Assembly (NCBI GenBank): GCA_905234265.1
Contig: CAJOHJ010000004.1
Location: forward strand, 297,893 to 361,892
Source of the DNA: an uncultured Prevotella sp.
GTDB taxonomy: Bacteria; Bacteroidota; Bacteroidia; Bacteroidales; Bacteroidaceae
DNA length: 64,000 nucleotides
Direction: 5' to 3'
A program made the translations under genes and the position numbers. Below are positions 16,820 through 25,592 of the stretch, piece by piece. The notes beneath the pieces are model-generated. The model was not told where the DNA came from, did no database searches, and saw only the letters and a list, made by a program, of their open reading frames with translations. The number at the start of each line of letters is the position of its first letter. Positions within the stretch are counted from its first letter, which is position 1.

Positions 16820-18169
16820 TTAGACGATGCCCAGCTGGTGGAGGAAAATCAGCAGAATGACTGGCGGACAGACGTAGCGCACGGCAAAGAGGAACGTGCT
16901 GTAGAGCCGCGTGTTGTGGCTGCCGTTGTTGGTGAACTCGTCGTGTGTGATGCGCCTCGGAATATACCATCCTACAAAGAGGCATGTCAGCATGGCTCCC
17001 GTGGGCAGCATGATGTTTGCCGTCAGCTGGTCGCAGAAGTCCATCACCGATAGTCCCATCACGGTGAACTGAGGCACGGCGCCCATGGACAGCGAGCAGA
17101 CTATGCAGATGGCCGATGCTATGGCGGTGATGACGGTTGCCGCGCGCTGCCGCGACATGTGCAGCTCTTCGCTGATGAATGCCGTGCCTATCTCGTGCAT
17201 GGAGATGGTGCTGGTGAGTGCGGCAAACACCAGCAGGGCGTAGAACAGCAGGCTCACCACATAGCCCATCATCGGCGAGAAGGCCTGCTGGAAGACGTTT
17301 GGCAGGGTGATGAAGATGAGCGACGGCCCGGAGTCGGGGCTTATGCCTACCGACGCAGCGGCAGGGAAGATTACCAGCCCGGCCAGCAGGGCTATCAGCG
17401 TGTCGAGCAGGGCTATCTGTCCGGCGGAGCGCACCAGGTTGGTGTCCTGCGTGAAGTAGCTGGCGTATGTGCATAGGCAGGCCGTGCCGAGCGACAATGA
17501 GAAGAAGGCTTGCCCGAGGGCTTCGAGCATTACGCTGCTGGAGATTTTCGAGAAGTCGGGCAGCAGCAGGAAGCGCACGCCCTCGATGGCTCCCGGCAGC
17601 GAGCATGCTGCCACCACCAGGATGAGCAGAATGACGAACAGCACCGGCATCAGTATGCGCGATGCCCTCTCGATGCCTTTCTGAATGCCGCGCACCACTA
17701 CCAGATGGGTGATAAGCACAAACGAGATGCCGCAGAGCAGCGGCGTCCAGAGTGCTGAGGAGAAGCTGCTGAAGTAGTTCTTTATGCTCTCGCTGCTGCC
17801 GCCTGTGTGGCCTGCCAGCGAGGCATACAGATAGAAGAGGCACCAGCCTGCAACGACGGCGTAGAAGCCAAGGATGATGATGGACGTTATGATGCCCAGA
17901 TGGCCCACCAGCCGCCACGGCTTGCCTGCCGACAGCTTGTCGTAGGCGCGTGCGGCATTGGACTGCGCATGGCGGCCGACGATGAACTCGCTGATCATGC
18001 CCGGCAGGCCGAGCATCAGAATGCATCCGACGTATATGAGAAGGAAGGCGCCGCCACCGTTCTGGCCGGTCATGTATGGAAAGCGCCACACATTGCCAAG
18101 GCCTACTGCCGAGCCGGCCGTCGCAAGGACGATGCCAAGCTTGCTGCCGAAATTGCCGCGGTCTGTCAT
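16820..18169 (-). CDS. Sodium-dependent transporter, NSS/SNF family (copy 2)
   Basis: 449 aa inner-membrane symporter of the LeuT fold with about eleven or twelve helices. The first helix carries the family signature GSAVGLGNVWRFPYM (about 15-29); NPDSGPSLIFITLPNVFQQAF-like text is seen as SPDSGPSLIFITLPNVF near 270. NSS proteins couple Na+ entry to uptake of amino acids or related solutes; the substrate cannot be read here. It lies 27 bp after a close paralogue and reads as a tandem duplication. Confidence 0.93.
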   Translation of the reverse strand: MTDRGNFGSKLGIVLATAGSAVGLGNVWRFPYMTGQNGGGAFLLIYVGCILMLGLPGMISEFIVGRHAQSNAARAYDKLSAGKPWRLVGHLGIITSIIILGFYAVVAGWCLFYLYASLAGHTGGSSESIKNYFSSFSSALWTPLLCGISFVLITHLVVVRGIQKGIERASRILMPVLFVILLILVVAACSLPGAIEGVRFLLLPDFSKISSSVMLEALGQAFFSLSLGTACLCTYASYFTQDTNLVRSAGQIALLDTLIALLAGLVIFPAAASVGISPDSGPSLIFITLPNVFQQAFSPMMGYVVSLLFYALLVFAALTSTISMHEIGTAFISEELHMSRQRAATVITAIASAICIVCSLSMGAVPQFTVMGLSVMDFCDQLTANIMLPTGAMLTCLFVGWYIPRRITHDEFTNNGSHNTRLYSTFLFAVRYVCPPVILLIFLHQLGIV

Positions 18170-18196
18170 TGCTTTGTTTATTGGTGTTGTTTTTAT

Positions 18197-19555
18197 TTAG
18201 CTAAGCAGTCCCAGCTGGTGGAGGAATATGAAGAGGATGGCCAGTGGGCATACGTACTTCACAAGGAACAGGTAGGTGTGGAACCATGAGCCTCGCAGCG
18301 TGCCGTAGTTGGTAAATTCGTCGCGCACTGTCTTGTGCGGCACAAACCAGCCGATGAATATGCACGTCAGGAAGCCTACCACAGGCAGGAATATCTGACC
18401 GGTGACGAAGTCGAACCAGTCGAACAGCGGCTTTCCGAAGAGCACCAGCTTGTCGGTGGCACCTAACGACAGCGAGCAGAAGACGCCGATGACGCACGTG
18501 CTGACTGTTACCAACATGGCGGCACGCTTGCGCGTGGTGTGCAGCTCTTCCTGGAAGAATGCGGTGCTGACCTCGTGGAGCGACATCAGCGATGTCAGCG
18601 CTGCCAGCGACAGCAGCACGAAGAACAGCAGCGACACCACATATCCCACAACGGGCATGGCGGCAAAGGCCTGCTGGAAGACGTTCGGCAGGGTGATGAA
18701 GATGAGCGACGGACCGGAGTCGGGATTGACGCCTACGGAGAATGCAGCAGGGAATATCATCAGTCCGGCCAGTATGGCTACCAGGCAGTCGATGACGGCT
18801 ATCTGAGTGGCCGACTTAGTGAGATTGGTGTATTTCGAAAAATAGCTGGCGTAGGTGCACAGACAGCCCATGGCTATCGACAGTGAATAGAACGACTGGC
18901 CCAGAGCGCTCAGAAACACGTCGCCGCTGATTTTTCCGAAGTCGGGTTTGAAGAGGAACTCTATGCCTTTCTCAGCTCCCGGCAGCATGCACGCTGCCAC
19001 TACTATCACCAGCAGCAGCAGGAACAGCGTGGGCATGAGCAGCTTAGAGGCCCGTTCGATGCCGTCGCGCACTCCGTGTTCTATGATGATGTATGTGATG
19101 AGCAGGATGATGACCGTCCAGAATATCGGCTTTATCGGGTCGGTCGACAGCTCAGTAAAATATGTTTTGTAATACTCCGGGTCGCCCTGCAGATGGCCTA
19201 TGAGCGACGCCCACATGTACTGGAGGCACCATCCGCTGACGACAGCATAGTAGCCGGTGATGAGAAATCCGGTAAGCACGCCCATGTAGCCGATGAGTGC
19301 CCACGGGGAGCCTCCGGCAAGCTTGGAGAATGCGCGCGCTGTGTTTGACTGCCCGTGGCGGCCCACGATGAATTCGCTGACCATGCATGGAATGCCCAGC
19401 ATCACTACACATATTATATATATAAGAATGAAGACGGCTCCGCCATTCTCACCGGCCATGTAGGGAAAGCGCCACACGTTGCCAAGTCCTACTGCCGAGC
19501 CTGCTGTGGCGAGAATGACGCCAAGCTTGCTGCCAAAGTTTGCTCTTTCTGACAT
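18197..19555 (-). CDS. Sodium-dependent transporter, NSS/SNF family (copy 1)
   Basis: 452 aa LeuT-fold Na+ symporter, first gene of the operon with the second NSS gene and the helix-hairpin-helix gene. It shares long identical stretches with copy 2, including GSAVGLGNVWRFPYM in helix 1, SEFIVGRH, and PDSGPSLIFITLPNVFQQAF. The two have diverged elsewhere, for example in the loop after helix 4. This suggests different substrates or regulation, which is inference. A TAnnTTTG promoter lies 44 bp upstream. Confidence 0.94.
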   Translation of the reverse strand: MSERANFGSKLGVILATAGSAVGLGNVWRFPYMAGENGGAVFILIYIICVVMLGIPCMVSEFIVGRHGQSNTARAFSKLAGGSPWALIGYMGVLTGFLITGYYAVVSGWCLQYMWASLIGHLQGDPEYYKTYFTELSTDPIKPIFWTVIILLITYIIIEHGVRDGIERASKLLMPTLFLLLLVIVVAACMLPGAEKGIEFLFKPDFGKISGDVFLSALGQSFYSLSIAMGCLCTYASYFSKYTNLTKSATQIAVIDCLVAILAGLMIFPAAFSVGVNPDSGPSLIFITLPNVFQQAFAAMPVVGYVVSLLFFVLLSLAALTSLMSLHEVSTAFFQEELHTTRKRAAMLVTVSTCVIGVFCSLSLGATDKLVLFGKPLFDWFDFVTGQIFLPVVGFLTCIFIGWFVPHKTVRDEFTNYGTLRGSWFHTYLFLVKYVCPLAILFIFLHQLGLLS

Positions 19556-19598
19556 GATTTCTTATATTTCTGTCATGTTGAACGGTAAAAAATCGCTG

Positions 19599-19606
19599 CA
19601 AAAGTA
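19599..19606 (-). promoter_or_regulatory. Bacteroidota-type -7 box for the NSS operon
   Basis: The minus strand reads TACTTTTG, matching TAnnTTTG, 43 bp before the NSS start codon. The -33 position is only TTTA on the minus strand, so the match is partial. Confidence 0.65.
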
Positions 19607-19647
19607 GTTAAAAATACGATAAATGTAAAGAAAAACCGCATTTTTTA

Positions 19648-22600
19648 CTACAAATTGACAGAATATTGATTTATCAGCTGGCAGAAAAGGCGATTCTGGC
19701 GCAGAATTTGTGTGTTGCCTGTCATCAGCAGCTGGCGGCGTGCGCGTGTCATGGCTACGTTTAGCTTGCGGTCGATGGTGTGGCCGTCTTCCTCGAAGCA
19801 GTTGGCTGTCAGAAAGTCGAGCTGATAGCTGTGGCTGATGGTAAACGAATAGATGATGACGTCGCGCTGCGACCCTTGGTAGCGTTCTACGGTGTCGATG
19901 CTGATAGCCTGCAGGCGGTCGATGCCAAGCCGCTCTATTTCCTGCCGGATCATGGTTATCTGGTTGCGATAAGGCACGATGACACCCACAGTCTTGTCGG
20001 CATCGAAGCGTTCGGCACCAATCTGTCGGTAGATGCGCCGCAGCAGGTCGGCAACGATGCGCGCCTCGGCCTGCGACACTTTGTCGGAAAGCGGCAGCGG
20101 CGTCTCAGCAGATTCTTTTCCCTGCCTGACAATCTTTTTTTCTTCCTCGGCAGGCAGGAACATCACGCGGCGCTCCTTGAGCAGCTGGTCCAGATGGTCT
20201 TCGGCAGGCAGGGGATAGCCGATGGCGGTCTCCTGCTGGTGGGGCAGGGGAACGGCGGACAGAGGCTGGCGGCTGTAGAAATGGGCGTTGGGAAAAGCGG
20301 CAATTTCCGGATGCATGCGCCCCTGATGCTGCAGCATGGCCGTGAAATCGGTGCGCAGGGCTGCCTGTTCCTGAGCGAGAAGGCGTTCGAAGAGCGAACG
20401 GCGGCAGTCGTGCAGCCCGGGGATGTCGTCGGGTTGCTGTATGACGGCCGGCAGTTGCTTGTGGTCGCCGATAAGTATGAAGCGGCCAATGCTGTCGCTC
20501 GACAACAGTCCGACGATGCTTGGCTCCAGAATTTGCGATGCCTCGTCGGCGATGCACAGTGAGAAGCTCCGCAGCTGCAGCAGCTGTGGCAGCGACTGCA
20601 GTGTGGCTGTCGTGGCGGTAATCACTGGAGTGCGCAGAATTTTCTCTTTCAGTTCTGCCATGATAGGATGGACGACGGCCTGGTGTTCCAGCAAGCGGTC
20701 GGCAAATCGTGGGTCGCACGTCGTCTCGCTGCCGATGCGCAGATAGTCGATGTCGGCCGTGGAAAGCATTTCGCAGATTTCGTCGATGGCACGGTTGGTA
20801 TAGGCCGTCAGCAGCACGGCGCCACTATTTTTTCCTTCAAGCCCTCCGCTTTGTCTGTCTACTCCACCGTTTTCCCCAGCCAATTCTTCCTCGACAAGGA
20901 ACCTGAGGGCCATGGATGTCTTGCCCGTTCCCGGCGGTCCTTGCAGCAGGAAGTAGTCGCTGGCTCTCATGGCTTTCAGCACTATGTCATCGTAGTTGGG
21001 ATGGTAGCTGCGCGTCAGCAGTCGGCTGTTGTCGCGTCTCGGTGAGCGTCGGCCCATGAGCAGTGCGCGACGGTCGTCGCTGGCAGCGGCAAAGGCTTGC
21101 AGGCTGCGCAGGGCTGCGTTGGTGATGGTGTCGGAGGCGGCATGCTCTATGGCGTATGGGCGGCAGTGTCGCAGCAAGACGCTCAGCGGCAGTGGGTTGA
21201 GCAGCCTGACGCTGACGGTGGTGTTCGTCAGCGAGGCAATGACGCCTTTGTAGAGAATGCTTGAGCAGACATTTGGCTCTTGCCCGTCGGTGTAGGCATA
21301 CAGGAAGATGCCGTCGCCACGCCTGAAGTTCAGCGTCTGCAGGTCGGCCTCCGGCATGTTGAGCATTATGTCTGCCACCGTGCCGATGCCGTAGTCCATG
21401 GTGCCGCCGAAGCCTTTGTCGGTGGCGTTGCTGTCTTTAATAGTGGCGTTGCTGTCTTTAATAGTGGCGTTGCTGCCTTTAATGGTAGCGTTTATTAGCT
21501 CCGCAGGCTTAATGCCCAGTCCGGTTATGATGTCGCCGGCCGCCTGCTTGTCGGCGGTGGGCATGTTCCACAGGTGTGCGGCAGCGTGGCTGTTGCCCTC
21601 CTCGATGCCTACCTTTTGCACCAGCATTTCCCTGAACACGAAGGTCGTCATGCGCTCAACGTATTGCCTGTCCTGTGGCGGCAACTGCTGCAGTGGCCTG
21701 ATGGAGTCGTCGATGCGCTGGCGTATGTAGCGGTTGAAGAAGGTGGCCTTGTCCTGGTTCTCCAATAGCGCGTCGGCAGTGATAGTCGGCAGCATGCGTG
21801 GGAAGCTGCCGCCGGCGATGCTCATTTCCATGGCCACGATGCTGTTGCGCACGCTCACAGCCTGCCGGAAGAGTTGCTGGTAGTAGCTTACCACCATAAG
21901 CCCTTGGCTTGCGGGATATTTGGAATACAGCAAGCGGATGTCCAGGCGGTCGGGCGACAGGTTGAAGTTGTGGCGCAGCACTCCGTAGTACAGCAATAGC
22001 TGCACATAGTGGCTTTCCTGATATTGCAATGGCGTGTTTCCCGGTCCTGCCATTGCCGAATACGGTCCTGCCATTGCCTGTGACGGCAGCAGGCGGCCTT
22101 TTCCCGACTTTTGCTCAACGAGCAGGCGCATGTCGTCGGTCATCAGGTCCACGCGACCTTGCAGCCCGAGGCGCTCGCATACGAAGGAAGGTTCAAGAAT
22201 GGCACGCTCGCGGTCGTAGGTGCTGAACAGCACGTCGACAGCCTGCAGGATGTTGGCAGTCTGTGCGGCAGCGTCGGTCTTGAACTGCTGAGCGTTGAAC
22301 TCCGGGCATGTGCAGAATGCCAGCGGCTGTCGCTGGAAAGTCTGGCAGAGGCTTTTGGCGGCAGTGTTTCTGCCGCTGCCGTGGATGGCGTTGTCGAGGG
22401 CTGTTCCGGCAAAGTTTCCCAAGAGAATCTGCTGGCTGTTGGCGCGCGGCTTTAGCTTGTCGATGAGGCTGGCAAGTGCATTGTGTCCCCACTCTTGGAA
22501 GCAGGCGGCAACGGCTGATATGTCTACCAGATAGTCAGGCTCAACGACGACGGTGCCTGCCGTGATGGTGTCGCCGTCTCTGTGACTGTCCAGGATGTTC

Positions 22601-23115
22601 AGCTGCATGCCTTCTTTGAGGATGGCGTGCAGCGAGGCGTCGCTGTAGCAGATGGTGACGGGCATGCCGTCGGTGGTGGCCATGATGTGGCTGTCGTCGA
22701 AGGCTTCCACTGTGCAGCGCATGTACTTCATGTTGACGTGCAGCAGTGGCTTCTGCGCTGCCGGCCTGTGTGGCAGGAGCGTCAGCAGTCTGTATGGTAT
22801 GCCTGTGGAGAAGACGGTGGAGACGAAATAGCTGACACTTCTGACGTCGGCCAGCCATTCGGCTGTTGTCAGCAGCTCCTTGCCGGCGGTGTGCCTGCGT
22901 GCCGTCTGTATGTCTATGCGCTCGGGAGTTGCTATGCCGTGCTTCTTGCAGATGAAGTCAATCTGTGCCATCAGATTGCCGTATGCCTGCCGGCTGTTGC
23001 TGAGAGCCAGCTTGCACGCCAGCACGATGGTCTGCCGCATGTAGTGGAGGCTGACGGCCGACGGCTCTGTTGTTGCCATCTGCTCGCAGCGTGTGAAAAG
23101 CTCGCTGACGTTCAC
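19648..23115 (-). CDS. Large superfamily 1 helicase with N-terminal RecB-like nuclease segment (Dna2/Nam7 type)
   Basis: 1155 aa. The C-terminal half is an SF1B helicase: Walker A LLQGPPGTGKTSMA near 726, DEAS box in CIADEASQILEP near 855, IGDHKQLPAVIQQ, IDTVERYQGSQRDV and NVAMTRARRQL. The middle (about 317-338) has GRVDLMTDDMRLLVEQKSGK, matching the D-E-K core of PD-(D/E)XK nucleases with RecB/Cas4-like order. Together this resembles Dna2. Two small 7-residue tandem repeats interrupt it: NATIKDS around 545-565 and AMAGPYS/AMAGPGN near 343-356. The GTG start lies 14 bp after the EnvC-like stop, so it is the last gene of the dut operon. Probable role is DNA end processing or repair; a defence role is possible but unsupported. 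Confidence 0.85.
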   Translation of the reverse strand: MNVSELFTRCEQMATTEPSAVSLHYMRQTIVLACKLALSNSRQAYGNLMAQIDFICKKHGIATPERIDIQTARRHTAGKELLTTAEWLADVRSVSYFVSTVFSTGIPYRLLTLLPHRPAAQKPLLHVNMKYMRCTVEAFDDSHIMATTDGMPVTICYSDASLHAILKEGMQLNILDSHRDGDTITAGTVVVEPDYLVDISAVAACFQEWGHNALASLIDKLKPRANSQQILLGNFAGTALDNAIHGSGRNTAAKSLCQTFQRQPLAFCTCPEFNAQQFKTDAAAQTANILQAVDVLFSTYDRERAILEPSFVCERLGLQGRVDLMTDDMRLLVEQKSGKGRLLPSQAMAGPYSAMAGPGNTPLQYQESHYVQLLLYYGVLRHNFNLSPDRLDIRLLYSKYPASQGLMVVSYYQQLFRQAVSVRNSIVAMEMSIAGGSFPRMLPTITADALLENQDKATFFNRYIRQRIDDSIRPLQQLPPQDRQYVERMTTFVFREMLVQKVGIEEGNSHAAAHLWNMPTADKQAAGDIITGLGIKPAELINATIKGSNATIKDSNATIKDSNATDKGFGGTMDYGIGTVADIMLNMPEADLQTLNFRRGDGIFLYAYTDGQEPNVCSSILYKGVIASLTNTTVSVRLLNPLPLSVLLRHCRPYAIEHAASDTITNAALRSLQAFAAASDDRRALLMGRRSPRRDNSRLLTRSYHPNYDDIVLKAMRASDYFLLQGPPGTGKTSMALRFLVEEELAGENGGVDRQSGGLEGKNSGAVLLTAYTNRAIDEICEMLSTADIDYLRIGSETTCDPRFADRLLEHQAVVHPIMAELKEKILRTPVITATTATLQSLPQLLQLRSFSLCIADEASQILEPSIVGLLSSDSIGRFILIGDHKQLPAVIQQPDDIPGLHDCRRSLFERLLAQEQAALRTDFTAMLQHQGRMHPEIAAFPNAHFYSRQPLSAVPLPHQQETAIGYPLPAEDHLDQLLKERRVMFLPAEEEKKIVRQGKESAETPLPLSDKVSQAEARIVADLLRRIYRQIGAERFDADKTVGVIVPYRNQITMIRQEIERLGIDRLQAISIDTVERYQGSQRDVIIYSFTISHSYQLDFLTANCFEEDGHTIDRKLNVAMTRARRQLLMTGNTQILRQNRLFCQLINQYSVNL
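21422..21490 (-). repeat. 21-bp tandem repeat inside the helicase gene (NATIKDS)
   Basis: Three units begin at 21422, 21443 and 21464 on the plus strand (GTGGCGTTGCTGTCTTTAAT), with a partial fourth at 21485. On the coding strand each gives the seven residues NATIKDS or a close variant. Unit length is exactly 21 bp, so the frame is kept. Confidence 0.92.
22045..22086 (-). repeat. 21-bp tandem duplication inside the helicase gene (AMAGP)
   Basis: Two adjacent 21-bp units begin TCCTGCCATTGCC at 22045 and 22066 and end in ACGG. On the coding strand they encode two related heptads containing AMAGP. It is a separate sequence from the NATIKDS repeat 560 bp away in the same gene. Confidence 0.85.
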
Positions 23116-23128
23116 GCAAGTAATGGTT

Positions 23129-24715
23129 TTATCGGCCGAGCCAAGTCTCTGGGTTCAGCTTGGCTTTCTCTTTTCTGAGCTGGAACTGCATGATGTTGCC
23201 TGGTGCAATGCGTCCGAGGGCCTGGCGTGTGGTCACCTTCTGTCCCTGCCTGACACTGACGCTGGCCAGGTTGCAATAGACGGAAATGTAGCTTCCGTGG
23301 CGGACCATGACAACCATCATGTCGGCGAAGCCGAATATACGGCTGACCTCGCCGTCGAAGATGCTGCGTGCCTGAGCGCCGTCTTCGCACCGTATATTGA
23401 TGCCCTTGTTGTCGAGTGTTACGCCGTTGAGTCCTTCAACGTTGTACTGTCCGAAGTGGCTCACAATCCTATACGGCCCGGTGATGGGTACAGGCAGCCG
23501 TCCGCGGTTGCTTTCGAAGTTTCCGCTGATGCGCATGTCCTCAGTGGGTGCGTTGAGCAGTTCGTCGGCTTCGCGCTGTGCGGTAGCCACGTCGCGGGCC
23601 CGCTCCTGAGCGTCTTTCTTGGCGCGCTGCTCAGCGGCGAGTCGGGCTTCCTCGGCCTCGCGGGCCTGTCGTTCAGCCTCTTCGCGTGCTTTCTGGTTTC
23701 TGGCGGCCTGAGCGGCAGCCTTGGCCTTTTCCTCCCGTGCGCGGGCTTCGGCAATGCGCCGTTCGTTTTCCCGTGCGGCGGCTTCAGCCTCGGCTTTCTT
23801 TCTGGCCAGCTCGGCGGCACGCTTCTTGGCAGCCTCGGCCTCTGCGCGGCGTCGCGCTTCGGCGGCGGCACGGGCTTTCTGGCGCTCTATCTCCTCGGCA
23901 ATCAGCCGGTCGATCTGCGCATTGAGGTCGGCATCTTTTTTCTTCTGCTGTGCGATGATGCCCTGAATGGTCTTTTGCTGCCGTTGCAGGCTGCTGACCA
24001 CGTTCTGCTGCTCGTTCTGCTTGCCTTCTAACGAGCGCTGCTCCTCCTCGCCTTGGCTGAGCAGGCGGCTCTTATGTTCCTTGGCGGCAGCAATGGCCTC
24101 CACCTTGCGGGTCACCTCAGCCTGGCGGCGCTTCACCTCTTCGCCCTGCGTACGCTGATAGGCAGCATATTCACGCACGAAGCGCATGCGCCGGTACATC
24201 TGCGTAAAGTTGTCGGCGCTGAAGATAAACATCAGCTGGCTTTGCGCAGAGCGGTTGCGGTGCATGTAGCGTATGGAGCGCACATAGTTCTTCTTGTGAG
24301 TGTCGAGCTGGCGCCGGAGAGTGTCGAGCTGCTGCCCGAGCAGTTCTATCTGGCTGTCGAGGGTGCTGATGTCGCGGCGGATAGTGTCGATGGTGCGTCG
24401 CTTGTCGGCAATCTCGGTGTTGATGATCATGAGGTTCTGCAGGCGCTTGCGCACGTCGCGCTCGTTGTTGCGCAGCCGCTGTTCCTGTTCGCGGATGTTG
24501 CGCTTCACCTGCTGCTGTTGCTGTCGGAGATTGTCTACGGTGACGGCTTCTTTCTTTTTCTTCTGTGTGGCAGCGGCCTGTCCCTGGCTTTTCTTGCGTG
24601 TGACTGCCGCCGGCTTGCGTGCATTGCCGGTGGCAGTGCGCCGCTGCTGGGCGTAAGACGGCAGCATGATGGCTGCCAGCAGTGTGCAAGTTATGGCGAG
24701 GTGTTTGACAGACAT
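23129..24715 (-). CDS. EnvC-like murein hydrolase activator (coiled coil plus degenerate M23/LytM domain)
   Basis: 528 aa with a signal peptide (MSVKHLAITCTLLAAIMLPSYAQ). A coiled coil covers about 45-270, followed by an extreme Ala/Arg/Glu helix at about 270-380 (RAEAEAAKKRAAELARKKAE). A LytM/M23 domain covers about 400-528. The zinc ligands are missing: the HxxxD site reads NKGINI, the HxH site reads YCNL, and the LHFE-like strand reads MQFQL. E. coli EnvC likewise has a non-catalytic LytM domain and activates amidases AmiA and AmiB at the septum. The probable role here is activation of an amidase during daughter-cell separation. It lies 13 bp after the DUF4292 gene. Confidence 0.85.
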   Translation of the reverse strand: MSVKHLAITCTLLAAIMLPSYAQQRRTATGNARKPAAVTRKKSQGQAAATQKKKKEAVTVDNLRQQQQQVKRNIREQEQRLRNNERDVRKRLQNLMIINTEIADKRRTIDTIRRDISTLDSQIELLGQQLDTLRRQLDTHKKNYVRSIRYMHRNRSAQSQLMFIFSADNFTQMYRRMRFVREYAAYQRTQGEEVKRRQAEVTRKVEAIAAAKEHKSRLLSQGEEEQRSLEGKQNEQQNVVSSLQRQQKTIQGIIAQQKKKDADLNAQIDRLIAEEIERQKARAAAEARRRAEAEAAKKRAAELARKKAEAEAAARENERRIAEARAREEKAKAAAQAARNQKAREEAERQAREAEEARLAAEQRAKKDAQERARDVATAQREADELLNAPTEDMRISGNFESNRGRLPVPITGPYRIVSHFGQYNVEGLNGVTLDNKGINIRCEDGAQARSIFDGEVSRIFGFADMMVVMVRHGSYISVYCNLASVSVRQGQKVTTRQALGRIAPGNIMQFQLRKEKAKLNPETWLGR

Positions 24716-24728
24716 TTCTGCAGTGTGG

Positions 24729-25592
24729 TTACAGTGACATGAAGCGGCGCAGGATTTCGTCTACCTGTACCTGGCGGTATTTCGACGACACCTGTGTGCG
24801 TGTCTCCCAGTCTTCGTCGGCTCCGACGTAGTTGAGAGTCATGCCGAGGTGTATTTCCTTCTCGGGAGTCGAGAAGAGGATTTTGTGAGTCATGGGGAAC
24901 AGCTTGCGGTTGGCCTGCTTGAAGTCCTGATAGTCCCAGTTGAGGACGTAGTTGCCGCGGAATTTGTTCTTGAGCATGATGTTGGCCATCTTCACCTGTG
25001 CGTTGGCGGCACTGGCGAGCCACCTGTACGACAGCTGGTCGGCTTCCATGGAGATTACCACGTCTTCGCCTTCCATGGCGGTGTTGAAGTTTGCCGCCGA
25101 GAGCTTGCCGCTCTTCTTGCCCGGCTGGAAGATTTCGTTCCAGAACAGCGACTGCATGACGTTGAAGTCGATGCCGTTGTTGCGCAGGAAGTCGAGGTGG
25201 GAATATGGCACTTTCAGGTACTGCTTGTTGATGCGGTCCATGATGAGTACGTAGTCCTTGGTGAATTCCAGTCGTCCGGCCTCCACGAATCCGAAAGCCA
25301 TCAGCTGCAGGCGGATGACGTCGTCGCGCTTCATGCGGAGGTTTCCGGTGAGCGTCATGTTGTGGTTGCCCATTTCCACGGAGAATTTGATTTTCGACGT
25401 CAGGAAGCGTGCCTGCTGCTGGTTGGCGCTGACGCGTGTGAGGATGTCTTCCTTCGATACGGCAGGAGTCTGGTTAACCGTCTGGTTGTCCTGCTTCTTG
25501 TCTTTCTCCAGTCCGCGCTGTGAGCTGCATGCCAGTGTAATGACGAGAGGCATTGCCATGAGGGCAGTCTTTAACAGTCTTGGTGAATTCAT
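24729..25592 (-). CDS. DUF4292 outer-envelope lipoprotein
   Basis: About 287 aa from the ATG at 25592, which gives a clean lipoprotein signal (MNSPRLLKTALMAMPLVITLAC, lipobox ITLAC). The track's longer start at 25694 lies inside the TPR gene and lacks a signal. The body (FTKDYVLIMDRINKQYLKVPYSHLDFLR) fits the DUF4292 family, which from memory is LolA/LppX-like in fold. The start ATG overlaps the TPR stop as ATGA, so translation is coupled. Its place between a TPR protein and the EnvC-like gene suggests an envelope-biogenesis job; the function is not known. Confidence 0.82.
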   Translation of the reverse strand: MNSPRLLKTALMAMPLVITLACSSQRGLEKDKKQDNQTVNQTPAVSKEDILTRVSANQQQARFLTSKIKFSVEMGNHNMTLTGNLRMKRDDVIRLQLMAFGFVEAGRLEFTKDYVLIMDRINKQYLKVPYSHLDFLRNNGIDFNVMQSLFWNEIFQPGKKSGKLSAANFNTAMEGEDVVISMEADQLSYRWLASAANAQVKMANIMLKNKFRGNYVLNWDYQDFKQANRKLFPMTHKILFSTPEKEIHLGMTLNYVGADEDWETRTQVSSKYRQVQVDEILRRFMSL

